The translations under genes were made by a program, and so were the position numbers. Positions 47,980 to 56,512 of a DNA stretch of 56,526 bases are shown in pieces. The notes under the pieces are model-generated. The model was not told the DNA's origin. It worked only from the letters and a program-made list of their open reading frames with translations, and ran no database searches. Origin of the DNA: Vibrio sp. UCD-FRSSP16_30 (GTDB lineage Bacteria; Pseudomonadota; Gammaproteobacteria; Enterobacterales; Vibrionaceae); NCBI RefSeq assembly GCF_001676025.1, contig NZ_LZFW01000015.1, positions 1 through 56,526 of the forward strand, read 5' to 3'. The number at the start of each line of letters is the position of its first letter. Within the stretch, counting starts at the first letter, position 1.

Positions 47980-49075
47980 TTTCTACTCCTCTTTCTTGGC
48001 TATCATATATTCTCAAAAGATATTTGGTAACCATTGATATATCCTGTGATAGATTTTGAAGTTGGTTCCATTTCCTAGTTATAGGCTCCCCATCGATATC
48101 ATTGCCAAAAAACCAACTACCACTACTCCAATGGCAATAAGGTTTAATCATAAATAACTTTGACACGGAATAATCAAGAAAACTTTCATTAATATTATTT
48201 ACTTTATATGAATAATATATTTCATCAAACAATTGACCTAATGATATTATTCCTACGCCATGAAACAACCTAGAGTACTTCGGTTTTTTACCCCAATCAT
48301 CAAAAAACACTTCTTTCACTGCGCTAAAATATGAATAAAGTAAGACAACAGCATCAACTCTATCTACATCTTCAATAAAACCATTTTCTTTATTTCTATA
48401 TTCATATAATGCACCTTCTCTTAAACTATTGTCTATTAACTTCATCAAGGAGTTGTCTGCAATAATACCTGAAGGGTTAGTTGTTAACTTGATTAATCCA
48501 AACAATGGAGATTGCTTATCAAAGTTCAAAATTTGCGTGATCATTGATGGTTGCTTTTTCTTCATGAGTTCTTCACTAAAGTTACCGCTCGCATGAGGAA
48601 GCAATTCATAGATCAAACTTCTAGACAATGGTTTAGCTGAGTTTATCAGCAAGAACTGCTGTCTTTCAAAGTTGGTACAATCGTTTATAAATACGGTCAC
48701 TGAAAAATGGTAGTCTTCTTTTCCTGATAACTTTAACGCAGCTACCCTTTGCTGACCATCAACAAGAACACCAACATTCTTATCATTAGGAAATCTCAAC
48801 TCAAACAAGTTACCTTCTTTCTCTTTTACTTGAACAGATGACTTAAGTCCGATGATAATCGAGTTTGGAACAATCGAATCATCACTGCATATGTAATTAG
48901 CTATATTATCCACATGATTTTTTATTTCTGAACGCTGATAACCATTAAGCATATTGTTATCATCTCTAAATATTCTAGAAATAGTACATATACTCTCTAT
49001 TTCTAGAATATTCATACTCAACACAAATACTCTAACATTATTATTTTGATTTACCTCTAAGGCTAACTTATTCAT
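47966..49075 (-). CDS. dpdB: DpdB paralogue 1 (DGQQR/DndB-like)
   Basis: 369 aa. Members share the DGQHR fold of DndB/ParB-like proteins. Here VDGQQRVAAL is at residues 105-114 and the conserved NGYQR is at 44-48. With DpdA, DpdB is necessary and sufficient for dPreQ0 formation in Salmonella DNA. ATGA overlap with the upstream dpdA copy (49072-49075) shows that they are made as a pair. It is quite different in sequence from the second copy at 52750, and the region after the DGQQR motif (FERQQFLLINSAKPLSRSL) aligns with only moderate similarity. Confidence 0.85.
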   Translation of the reverse strand: MNKLALEVNQNNNVRVFVLSMNILEIESICTISRIFRDDNNMLNGYQRSEIKNHVDNIANYICSDDSIVPNSIIIGLKSSVQVKEKEGNLFELRFPNDKNVGVLVDGQQRVAALKLSGKEDYHFSVTVFINDCTNFERQQFLLINSAKPLSRSLIYELLPHASGNFSEELMKKKQPSMITQILNFDKQSPLFGLIKLTTNPSGIIADNSLMKLIDNSLREGALYEYRNKENGFIEDVDRVDAVVLLYSYFSAVKEVFFDDWGKKPKYSRLFHGVGIISLGQLFDEIYYSYKVNNINESFLDYSVSKLFMIKPYCHWSSGSWFFGNDIDGEPITRKWNQLQNLSQDISMVTKYLLRIYDSQERGVEIVKN

Positions 49076-50295
49076 TGGTTTTCTATCCTTTGCATCTCAG
49101 AGTAAAAATCAAGCAGATTATGGAACCCTCTTCTTTTATTCCTTTCAGAACCCCTATATATAATAACTTCCACTCCTATATCCTTGCATATTTCACAATT
49201 ACAATTTTCCCAAGGTTTATCTAATAACGTTTTCTTATATTTATCATAAAGAACGTCCCTTTTATTCGATATTAGACTTTCATAATTAAATATATGTTCT
49301 AACGTATCTTCTATATTAGTAATACCTTTTGCATACTTTCTAATTGCGAGCAAGGCTAAGTTTTCTTTTAGCTTTAGTTCTCTTTGAGGAATTTTCCCAC
49401 TCGATACTCCTTGCCTCAACTTCAAGTTCCCATATGATTGAGGAATACGTATTGCACAATAATTTAAACCATTTATCTGATAGTTTTTACTACTATTCAT
49501 AAACGACTTTTTAAGAGGAGTAGTACTATCCATACTAATCAGGCGACTACCTACAAATCTTTGTGCTATATCTATTCGTCCAACTCCCAGTATATGAAAC
49601 TGAACATTCGAGTTCGACACTCTAAGGGCATCTTCTAATAAGTCACATATCTGATCTGTTTTTAAACTAATCACTCCACCAATCGTTATATATTGATACC
49701 CCATTTTTTGAAGGGCGAGAATCGAAGACAAATAAGATTTTTTATCCCATCCATGAGCAACGCCATATGGCATAAAACTATATTCACCCTTATGCTTAAT
49801 TAGGTATTCAGCGTTATCTAGAGTTACCTCCATCCGATAGTGTCTATCAGTTTGTAAATGTGTACGGTTTTTATTCTTTTTATCTTGGTAACCAAAAATA
49901 ATGTGATCCAACGATACACCAATATTAACCCCCGCTTTTTCATAGAACTCAATAAGTTCACTGTTACTATAAGGTGGCCTTTCTTCATTTACATAAGTAA
50001 AAGCCCCACTATCTCCCATAACAGTAAAGCTCTTATCTAGTCTAAAAAAGCGATGAGCACCCTCTCTAAAGAACCGATATCTTTGCCCTTCAGAATATCT
50101 AGTCTTGCTTGAATGACCTGGTACACCGTCAACGACCGCCTTTGAGATTAATATTCCATCATATGGCTTCTTTGCAAACAACTGATGAGCATAGACGTCA
50201 TCTCTTTGACGAACTCTCAAAGAAGATTTTTTCTCTGTTATAAAATCAAAGTAAGGGTCTACGAAATCCTGGCTATCTGGGAAAAAAAATTTCAT
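49072..50295 (-). CDS. dpdA: DpdA paralogue 1, DNA guanine transglycosylase (TGT-like)
   Basis: 407 aa from ATG 50295, which follows GGAGGTGG; an ATG at 50307 lies on that ribosome site. It replaces guanine in DNA with preQ0. Using the 50295 start, the TGT-like residues are Asp95 in GDSGAF and Asp256 in SMDSTTP (candidate nucleophile). A Cys365/Cys367/Cys370 CxCxxC set with His392 (RRGFHNL) forms the zinc site that TGTs have at the same place. ITIGGVISLKTDQI and LDHIIF are shared with the other copy. It is first in the operon dpdA-dpdB-queE-queC-folE, tying insertion directly to precursor supply. Confidence 0.87.
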   Translation of the reverse strand: MKFFFPDSQDFVDPYFDFITEKKSSLRVRQRDDVYAHQLFAKKPYDGILISKAVVDGVPGHSSKTRYSEGQRYRFFREGAHRFFRLDKSFTVMGDSGAFTYVNEERPPYSNSELIEFYEKAGVNIGVSLDHIIFGYQDKKNKNRTHLQTDRHYRMEVTLDNAEYLIKHKGEYSFMPYGVAHGWDKKSYLSSILALQKMGYQYITIGGVISLKTDQICDLLEDALRVSNSNVQFHILGVGRIDIAQRFVGSRLISMDSTTPLKKSFMNSSKNYQINGLNYCAIRIPQSYGNLKLRQGVSSGKIPQRELKLKENLALLAIRKYAKGITNIEDTLEHIFNYESLISNKRDVLYDKYKKTLLDKPWENCNCEICKDIGVEVIIYRGSERNKRRGFHNLLDFYSEMQRIENQ

Positions 50296-50404
50296 TACCA
50301 CCTCCATGTAAGATAAGCATATACGAAGTTATTCGATTCAGCTAGACTACCTGTGCTTGATTTGAAGCCTTAATGAAAACTGTTTGATTTGAGTTGGAGG
50401 ATAA
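50296..50404. promoter_or_regulatory. Divergent promoter region between the two Dpd modification operons
   Basis: About 109 bp separate the starts of the minus-strand dpdA operon and the plus-strand DUF6884-dpdA-dpdB operon. Both genes have strong GGAGG ribosome sites at its edges. Shared control is likely from layout, but no operator was identified. Confidence 0.5.
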
Positions 50405-51346
50405 ATGACAAAAATTCGCTTACTCGTTCCTTGCACCGCGAGAAAGAGTCAACCGACACATCCGAATATGGAGATGTGTCAATACAACACTGAAGATCTT
50501 AATTGCGCTCTGAAAAACTGGGAACACATCTTTAAAAACTCAGAGTTCGAAGAAAGAGTCTTAGCAAAAGACCTGTATGTTGGCCAAGCCTATTCAAAAT
50601 TAAAACAACTCGCTCATCGAGATGAATTAATCTTAGACATTCTATCCGCCGGATATGGTTTGATTAGTGGAACTGAAAAGCTTCCTAGTTATAACGCTAC
50701 TTTTGCTTCAAATAAAAACCACGTTCCTAGGCCAAATCATCAGTGGTGGTCATCGGTGACTCATTCAAAGTTGCCTGGTCGATCATTTGAAGGTGTGTTC
50801 GAAGAAAATCAACAGGATTTTTACATTTTAACTGTTAGCAATGCATATTTAGGTGCCATTGAGTATGATTTATTGAATACTTTAAAGCGCTTTAACGATG
50901 CTAAGAACAGAATTGCGATAATTTCCACATCCATACCTAGAAAACTAGAACATTTCAGTCAATGTTTTGTTCAATGCTCCCGTAATGTGCTAGGTCACGT
51001 ATCAGGGGCAAGTGTTGGGTTAAGTCTTACTGACAGAAACATTACCGCTATCGCAACTCACCTATTTGTGGAAAAATTAGAAATTACAAAGCCTGACTTC
51101 AATGCTACTATTCGCGATCTCAATGAAGAGTTTGCTTTAGTAACTTCAAATACTGCAAAGAAACGAACCAAGCGTAGCGATGAGTTCATAGTTTCGTATA
51201 TAGAAGACAAACTTCTTAAACAAGGCAAAGCCCCTCCTTCTATCAACTCTGCTTTCAAGCAGTACAAAACTGATGGGAATGCTTGCCAAGACAAGCGCTT
51301 CGCCACTCTTTATAAAAGAATAAAATCACAAAAAGGTTTATCGTGA
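50405..51346 (+). CDS. DUF6884/YaaA-like protein, candidate DpdC
   Basis: 313 aa. The start MTKIRLLVPCTARKSQP (Cys10) and the later DILSAGYGLIS followed by PSYNATF match the DUF6884/YaaA-like fold (compare '.CS..K' and 'LSA.YGL'). The last 100 residues are a basic helical tail. In the Salmonella system DpdC is needed to turn dPreQ0 into the amide dADG. Its remembered YaaA-like relationship and its place before dpdA-dpdB make this gene the best DpdC candidate, with Cys10 as a possible catalytic residue (inference). The stop overlaps the GTG start of the next gene (GTGA). Confidence 0.65.
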   Translation: MTKIRLLVPCTARKSQPTHPNMEMCQYNTEDLNCALKNWEHIFKNSEFEERVLAKDLYVGQAYSKLKQLAHRDELILDILSAGYGLISGTEKLPSYNATFASNKNHVPRPNHQWWSSVTHSKLPGRSFEGVFEENQQDFYILTVSNAYLGAIEYDLLNTLKRFNDAKNRIAIISTSIPRKLEHFSQCFVQCSRNVLGHVSGASVGLSLTDRNITAIATHLFVEKLEITKPDFNATIRDLNEEFALVTSNTAKKRTKRSDEFIVSYIEDKLLKQGKAPPSINSAFKQYKTDGNACQDKRFATLYKRIKSQKGLS

Positions 51347-52743
51347 CTAAGTTTCGTTTTTACTTCCCAGACAACAAAGATTTTGTCGATCCAAACTTCG
51401 ATGGAAGAGATAATAGTCGTACCAAGTACCATCGTCCATATGACGACGACAATTACCCTCATGAGATTTTGCATGAAATGCCTTATGACGGAATGCTGGT
51501 TTCTTTAGCTGGTGTTGGCACAATGCAAAAACGAGGGAAATACTATGAGCAAGAGCTGACTGAAGACTTCTATTTTTTAGGTGCAAGAGAGTTTTTACGC
51601 CTGAACAAGCCTAAATATTCAAATGTTAAATTAATGGGGGACTGTGGTGCTTTTGACTATCACAATGAAGATGAACCACCATTTACAGTCGATGAGTTAA
51701 TTGAGTTCTACGATAGAGGTCAATTTGATTATGGTATTTCTCTCGATCATATAGTATTTCCTTACTTCAAGGATGAGACTGCAAAATGTGCCGCTGCAGA
51801 AAAATGTGATTTACATGAGTTAATTGCTGAGAGTGAACGACGTATTGATATAACTTTAAAAAATGCAAAAGAGTTCTTTGAAAAAGCAAAGATGTATCGC
51901 TTTGAAGCTTATGGTGTTGCACATGGTTATGATAAAGCATCTTTCATTCGTTCAGTAAAAGAACTACAAGATATAGGCTATAGAAAAATAACTATCGGCG
52001 GTATGATCAAGTCTAAAACAGATGAATTATTAGACTTACTAGAAAGCCTGAAGGAAGTAAGAGAAGCTGATACTGAATTCCACCTACTGGGAATATGTCG
52101 TTTCGAAAACATCCCTGCGTATGTAAAGGCAGGTGTTACAAGTGCGGACAGCACCTCTCCGATGATGCAAGGTTTAAAAGGTGGAAAGTACTACACCCTA
52201 GATCCTGAAGATCACAAGTATCAAGAATCACTCATGATCCGGGCTAGGCAGTGCGATCATGACAACGTTCAAAAGCACATAGAGAAGCACCGTGACGAAC
52301 TCCGCCAACACATATCAAACATGTCAGAAAATAATGAGTTTGATATCGATTTATCGAACACTGCTTTGTCAGTCAACGAATGTGTAAAGCGCCTAGAAAA
52401 AGATTGCCTTATAAAACTTCAGCGTTTTGACGAAACGGGAATGGATCTAGAGGGTACTTTCAAAGCACTTATTGCTTACGAGAAGGTGAGTAATGAAAGC
52501 TATTTACCCTCTAAGCTCACCCCATCAAAAGAAGGTCCATTAGCGCGAAATGAATCCAAGTATCGCGACTTCTTGAACCAACGAGCTTGGCGACAATGTG
52601 GTTGTGGAATATGTGAAGGAGGACTAATGAACATTATCTTCCGCGCTAATCAATCAAACCGACGCCGAGGTATCCACAATTTAGCTATTGTGACGAAGCA
52701 TAAAGATCGTGTTATTAAATCATTACAGTCAACACTAAAGTAA
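51343..52743 (+). CDS. dpdA: DpdA paralogue 2, DNA guanine transglycosylase (TGT-like)
   Basis: 466 aa with a GTG start overlapping the upstream stop. It shares with copy 1 the N-terminal FYFPDNKDFVDP, Asp100 in GDCGAF, SLDHIVF, ITIGGMIKSKTDEL, Asp269 in SADSTSP, and the zinc site Cys419/Cys421/Cys424 with His445. It is about 60 residues longer, mainly in a helical insert at about 300-370 containing a basic segment (CDHDNVQKHIEKHRDELRQH). Catalytic and zinc residues look intact in both copies, so both may be active. It is co-transcribed with the DpdC candidate and the second dpdB. Confidence 0.85.
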   Translation: MTKFRFYFPDNKDFVDPNFDGRDNSRTKYHRPYDDDNYPHEILHEMPYDGMLVSLAGVGTMQKRGKYYEQELTEDFYFLGAREFLRLNKPKYSNVKLMGDCGAFDYHNEDEPPFTVDELIEFYDRGQFDYGISLDHIVFPYFKDETAKCAAAEKCDLHELIAESERRIDITLKNAKEFFEKAKMYRFEAYGVAHGYDKASFIRSVKELQDIGYRKITIGGMIKSKTDELLDLLESLKEVREADTEFHLLGICRFENIPAYVKAGVTSADSTSPMMQGLKGGKYYTLDPEDHKYQESLMIRARQCDHDNVQKHIEKHRDELRQHISNMSENNEFDIDLSNTALSVNECVKRLEKDCLIKLQRFDETGMDLEGTFKALIAYEKVSNESYLPSKLTPSKEGPLARNESKYRDFLNQRAWRQCGCGICEGGLMNIIFRANQSNRRRGIHNLAIVTKHKDRVIKSLQSTLK

Positions 52744-52749
52744 ACAACC

Positions 52750-53949
52750 ATGTCAGAAATATTAAAAATTAAAGTAATTCAAGAAGTGGTAAATGGTGTC
52801 ACTGTTTATACTGGTTGGGTTGAAGGGAAAAAAGTACGCGACGTAGCAAAAATTGTTCACATAACTCGCGAAGGTGAATTTATTAATGGCTATCAACGAA
52901 ACGAGTTGCCAAAACATATTGAGTCGATTACTGATTATGTTGAGTCCAAGAACTCAACAATTCTTGCTAACCTAGTTATTGGATTTGATCAGTCTGTTAA
53001 ATTTGAGCCAATACTTGAAGGTTCGGAGTTCGGCCACCTGCATGTACCCTATGATCCAGAGAAACCATCAAGCGAGTTACCTGGTGCTATCGTGGATGGG
53101 CAGCAGCGTTCAGGTGGGGTAAAGAACAGTCACCATGAAAGTTACCCTCTTCCTGTTTCGATTTTTATCTCTGAAGATGAGAATGATTACATCCAACAGT
53201 TTCTAATTCTTAACTTAGGTAAACCACTAACATCTGTTCAACTAAATGCGTTAGCACTGTACGACGATATCTATAAACCACCAGCATTAGCTGCAAAAGC
53301 TTTCCCTCTATCCGTTTGCGAAGAGCTTGGATATAGACATATTTCTTCTCCACTAAGAGGCCTTATCAAGTCTAATGGAAACAAAGATGGGATTATTGCA
53401 GAGTCTTCAATAACTGAGTTTATAATCAATGTAGAACGCCAACTATTGCAGATTATTGGTGTACGTGTTTATCAAGAACTCGATGAACTAACCAAAGTTA
53501 AGTTCGTAAAGATAATTATGAACTTCTGGGACGCAGTAAGAATAGTATTCAACGACGATTGGCAAAAAAAATCTCGTGATATGAAAAGTTCTTATATAAC
53601 GCATGGAACATCAATTATTGGCTTCTCATATCTTTGTCGTCATATGTTGAGAGTTTTCCAAACCCCAAGTAAAAATACGAGCAATGAATCAATATTAACG
53701 CATGAAACCCCTTCTACTGGCTTTTTTGTGAAAGAATTATCATTGATTAAAGAAGACTGTAAATTCAGCAAAGGCTATTGGATACTAGGCCTTGCCAACA
53801 ATCCTGATGTTAAAGACCTTCCTTATAGTCGACGTTGGAACGACTTTCAGAATACCACATCTGAAAAACAGCTTTTTGCTACGAACATATTGAGGCTATA
53901 TGAAATCAAAAAAGAGTGGCGAAAAGAATACGATATCTATGTAGGCTAA
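52750..53949 (+). CDS. dpdB: DpdB paralogue 2 (DGQQR/DndB-like)
   Basis: 399 aa. NGYQR is at residues 46-50 and VDGQQRSGGV at 115-124, with the later FLILNLGKPLTSVQLN segment as in copy 1. Between the two motifs there is an extra loop (DPEKPSSELPGA) that copy 1 lacks. It starts 6 bp after the dpdA copy 2 stop and is the last gene of the plus-strand operon, which ends at a bidirectional terminator. Confidence 0.83.
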   Translation: MSEILKIKVIQEVVNGVTVYTGWVEGKKVRDVAKIVHITREGEFINGYQRNELPKHIESITDYVESKNSTILANLVIGFDQSVKFEPILEGSEFGHLHVPYDPEKPSSELPGAIVDGQQRSGGVKNSHHESYPLPVSIFISEDENDYIQQFLILNLGKPLTSVQLNALALYDDIYKPPALAAKAFPLSVCEELGYRHISSPLRGLIKSNGNKDGIIAESSITEFIINVERQLLQIIGVRVYQELDELTKVKFVKIIMNFWDAVRIVFNDDWQKKSRDMKSSYITHGTSIIGFSYLCRHMLRVFQTPSKNTSNESILTHETPSTGFFVKELSLIKEDCKFSKGYWILGLANNPDVKDLPYSRRWNDFQNTTSEKQLFATNILRLYEIKKEWRKEYDIYVG

Positions 53950-53987
53950 AATGTTAAAAAGAAGGCTCATAGCCTTCTTTTTTAATT
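53950..53987. terminator. Bidirectional terminator between dpdB copy 2 and queD operon
   Basis: A stem AAAAAGAAGGCT/AGCCTTCTTTTTT with a CAT loop has T-runs on both strands, between converging genes. Confidence 0.87.
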
Positions 53988-54224
53988 TTCTAGTTCATCC
54001 ATAAACTCATATACTAGTGCCAGTGGTTCATAAGAACTCATTTCGACCATCATTCGAATATCGCTTTCTGAAAGTTGGTTCGATTGAGCCTTACGCTTTA
54101 GTTCTAACCAGTCCGGCGAGCATGTTACAGGCACTACTCTTCCGCTAGAAACACCAATTAAAAACTCACCAATTTCATAATTGAATAATTTCTGCCCAAT
54201 ATTACTGAGCTTTTCTGCGTCCAT
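53982..54224 (-). CDS. Small hypothetical protein in the queD operon
   Basis: 80 aa, not recognised. It contains a short predicted helix-rich C-terminus (SNQLSESDIRMMVEMSSYEP) and an acidic end. It begins 1 bp after the queD stop, with its ribosome site GGAGAG inside queD, so it is translationally linked to QueD. No membrane segment or signal peptide. A role in the modification pathway is possible from position only. Confidence 0.65.
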   Translation of the reverse strand: MDAEKLSNIGQKLFNYEIGEFLIGVSSGRVVPVTCSPDWLELKRKAQSNQLSESDIRMMVEMSSYEPLALVYEFMDELEN

Positions 54225-54225
54225 G

Positions 54226-54588
54226 TTACTCTCCTATATAAATGCATCCAGCTGTACAGGTTTCCTTCACTTCAACTTTAGATAACTGTGGCAGCACCGC
54301 TTTTGTTTGCTTCCAGATCCACTCAGCAAGAACCTCACTAGTTGGATTTTCTAGACCGGGAATATCATTAAGATAGTAGTGATCCAATTGATCATAGATC
54401 GGCTTAAAAGCGGATTTCACATCACCAAAATCAAGTATCCACCCGGTATTAGAGTCAACCTCACCAGTCAAATAGAGCCTAACTAAAAACGAATGCCCAT
54501 GCAATCTGCCACACTTATGTCCCTCGGGGACATTTGGTAATTTATGAGCAGCTTCAAACATAAATTCTTTATATATTTCGTGTTTCAT
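54226..54588 (-). CDS. queD: 6-carboxy-5,6,7,8-tetrahydropterin synthase
   Basis: 120 aa. Makes 6-carboxytetrahydropterin from dihydroneopterin triphosphate, the step between FolE and QueE. Zinc ligands His15, His30 and His32 (HGH) and catalytic Cys26 (HKCGRLHGH) are all present, with the family segment [14 protein letters not shown]. It is separated from the other preQ0 genes by the second dpdA-dpdB operon. Together with them it makes the island self-sufficient for preQ0. Confidence 0.95.
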   Translation of the reverse strand: MKHEIYKEFMFEAAHKLPNVPEGHKCGRLHGHSFLVRLYLTGEVDSNTGWILDFGDVKSAFKPIYDQLDHYYLNDIPGLENPTSEVLAEWIWKQTKAVLPQLSKVEVKETCTAGCIYIGE

Positions 54589-54666
54589 TGCGTTCCTTGT
54601 TAGTTAGCATTCTTATTACAAATCATACCCGAACCCAGTAATTATAGGGAGGCATTTCATCGAAAA

Positions 54667-54855
54667 TCAGCACGAATTGTTATGTTCGCTTGATCCCATG
54701 CTCACACTTTCGACGAGTCGATATTTGTTGAATGTGTAGTTTGTTAGTACCTCCTCTAAGATTCGTTGGCTCGAAATATCTTTAAGTTCAACTTTCTGCT
54801 CTAGCAATTGTTTTGTAGCATCAATGATGTGTGATTCTAAATCTTTATTTGACAT
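54667..54855 (-). CDS. Small hypothetical protein
   Basis: 62 aa, acidic and helical (SNKDLESHIIDATKQLLEQKV start), with no known motif. The ribosome site is weak (TTAGGCC, 7 bp before ATG). It lies between the relaxase remnant and queD in sequence of plasmid character. Inclusion rests on open frame and typical amino-acid make-up only. Confidence 0.4.
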   Translation of the reverse strand: MSNKDLESHIIDATKQLLEQKVELKDISSQRILEEVLTNYTFNKYRLVESVSMGSSEHNNSC

Positions 54856-54931
54856 GATATGGCCTAATTATTTTTGTTTTACAGCCGCTTTACAGCTTAT
54901 ACATAAGGTTTACGTAAACTGTAAAGGCAAT

Positions 54932-56395
54932 TTACTTATCTAGATCGTAAGAGCGTGTCGATGTGGTTTTATTTTTCGTCACAAGCTCTTTCCAACGATT
55001 ATAAAATTTGGGCGTCGAGATTATCTGGGAAACGGAAGCTTTAACTCGCTCAACGAAGTTTCTAGCCCTTTGAACAAACTCATTAAATTCAACACGTCTT
55101 GTTCCACGTTCTTTATCCTGTCGTTTTGCTTCTCTAGCTCGCTGTTTTGATTGTTCGATTGCTCGAGAAACCTTGATCCCAACATCTCTAGCAATTCGCC
55201 CAACATTAGGTAATTTCTCTTGATTGTCTGATAATCCGCCTCGATTATCTCTAATCGCTGATTGTCGTGTTTGTCCTCTAACTGTTGTAGTGCTGTTTGT
55301 GCCTGCGAGAGTAGTGTTTGCAATTGGTCTGCTATTTGTATTGTTAAGTGGCTCATTGAGTACCTCTTTATTATTGTTATTATGAGTGAGCGACTCATAC
55401 GTTAAGTGCAATTGTTTAACACTTTCGTGTAAGTCACTGATGAGTTGTTTCGTGCCCGTACTTTCAACTTTCTTATCCAAATTTTGTTTAACATTCGAAG
55501 AGTTTGGTTGAGGAGGTTTGAGGTCTAATTGCTCAGTAATTATGAGCTCTTTGAAACTCGAATCACCGTTGAATCGTTGGTTGAAACGACGTCGTCGCTC
55601 AACACATTCATCAAACTGCTCTTTCAGTTCAGCAACCGAGAGCTCTTGAGTTAACGGTTGAGATTCACTTCGATATAGTGCTTCAAGGGACGTAAATTGG
55701 TCACTAAAAACAAACCCTTTGAGACGAAATGCTTTTTTCTCTTGTTTCAACTTTATTGAAATATAATTTTTCGAGACCCTGACGGTTTCGATATCGGTGT
55801 AGTTTTTCCAACTTTCTTCTCTAAACAGAGTAATCAACTCATCGCGGTTCTTTACGTCAAAGGAATTGATGGCTGCGTTGACATACACTTTAAAAACGTT
55901 GATGCGTTCACTTCGTGTTTTATTATCAAAAGCACCCGTTAGGTTGATGTCTTTCCGACGTTTTAAGTTGGTTGGTGAGGCAAGCTCATATTTTGCATTG
56001 AGGTAGTTACACAGCACGGAAAAGTCATGAACATGACTCGGTGGAGCAGGGTTAAAATACTTCCCTGTAGAGAGATGAATCCGTGGCACAATGAAATGGT
56101 TTTCAACATTGCCTTTATCACGATGCTCAACCCACTCAATCAGCATTTCATCCTCAACACCCGCGAAGATAAGAGCTTCAAAACAATCACGCCACTCTTG
56201 TGTGATTTCAGGGGACTGATTAAGTGTATGAGTATCTTCCAAGGCATGAGCGATAACACCCGACACATACTTTCTCTTATGTGGATTATTCGCTATCGCA
56301 TCGACGACCAATTCACGGTTAGCTGTCAGAGCTTTCGGTGTATGCATATTTCGGAGCATTCCGATCACCCATTTCGGGATTATCCGATCACCCAT
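54932..56395 (-). pseudogene. MobA/MbeA-type relaxase, 5'-truncated
   Basis: A 487-aa open frame. From residue 18 it follows ColE1 MbeA: KYVSGVIAH (MbeA KYTSGVLSF), then WVEHRDKGNVENHFIVPRIH (MbeA WVEHQDKGRLELNFVIP). This is the MOB-HEN metal-binding motif, but the final position is His100 instead of Asn (His91, Glu98, His100). The first 17 codons come from IS21-like repeat DNA, and the native N-terminus, which in MbeA holds the catalytic Tyr19, is missing. The gene is therefore judged inactive. Downstream segments (FRLKGFVFSDQF, KEQFDECVERRRRFNQ) remain MbeA-like. A nested gene lies at 55021-55356. Confidence 0.8.
55021..55356 (-). CDS. Nested mobilisation protein (MbeB/MbeD-like) inside relaxase gene
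   Basis: 111 aa in another frame of the same strand, from ATG 55356 (MSHLTIQIADQ). A good AGAGG ribosome site lies 7 bases upstream. The product is a coiled-coil-rich protein (LQTLLSQAQTALQQLEDKHD; later LEKQNDRIKNVEQDVLNLM). ColE1-type plasmids carry mbeB and mbeD wholly inside mbeA in this way, and both encode helical accessory proteins. I cannot tell which of the two it is. The nested arrangement supports the plasmid origin of this edge. Confidence 0.65.
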   Translation of the reverse strand: MSHLTIQIADQLQTLLSQAQTALQQLEDKHDNQRLEIIEADYQTIKRNYLMLGELLEMLGSRFLEQSNNQNSELEKQNDRIKNVEQDVLNLMSLFKGLETSLSELKLPFPR

Positions 56396-56512
56396 TTCGG
56401 TTTAAACCGATCGCTGATTCCGCGATTATCAGATCACTTTTAACCTAACTCCGAAATCGATGATCGGAATAGCGAAAACTGCGATCGTAATGGCCGAAAT
56501 CCTTCCTTTTTC
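56339..56512. repeat. IS21-like terminal repeat block
   Basis: CCGATCACCCATTTCGG is repeated exactly at 56361-56377 and 56384-56400. Degenerate copies at 56407 and 56430 keep a 23-bp period. From 56450 on, the same pattern occurs inverted (GATCGGAAT at 56462, GATCGTAAT at 56483, ending CCGAAATCC). Multiple terminal repeats of the GATCGGAAT type are a habit of some IS21-family ends. A TG at 56339 could be the outer end. No istA or istB is in view, so it may be a solo or deleted element or the end of one continuing past the window. Confidence 0.55.

Noticed and set aside
27615..54588. Dnd phosphorothioation or DISARM system
   Set aside because: DpdB shares the DGQQR motif with DndB and DpdJ recalls DISARM helicases, but dndCDE and DISARM methylases are absent, while TGT-like and preQ0 genes define Dpd.
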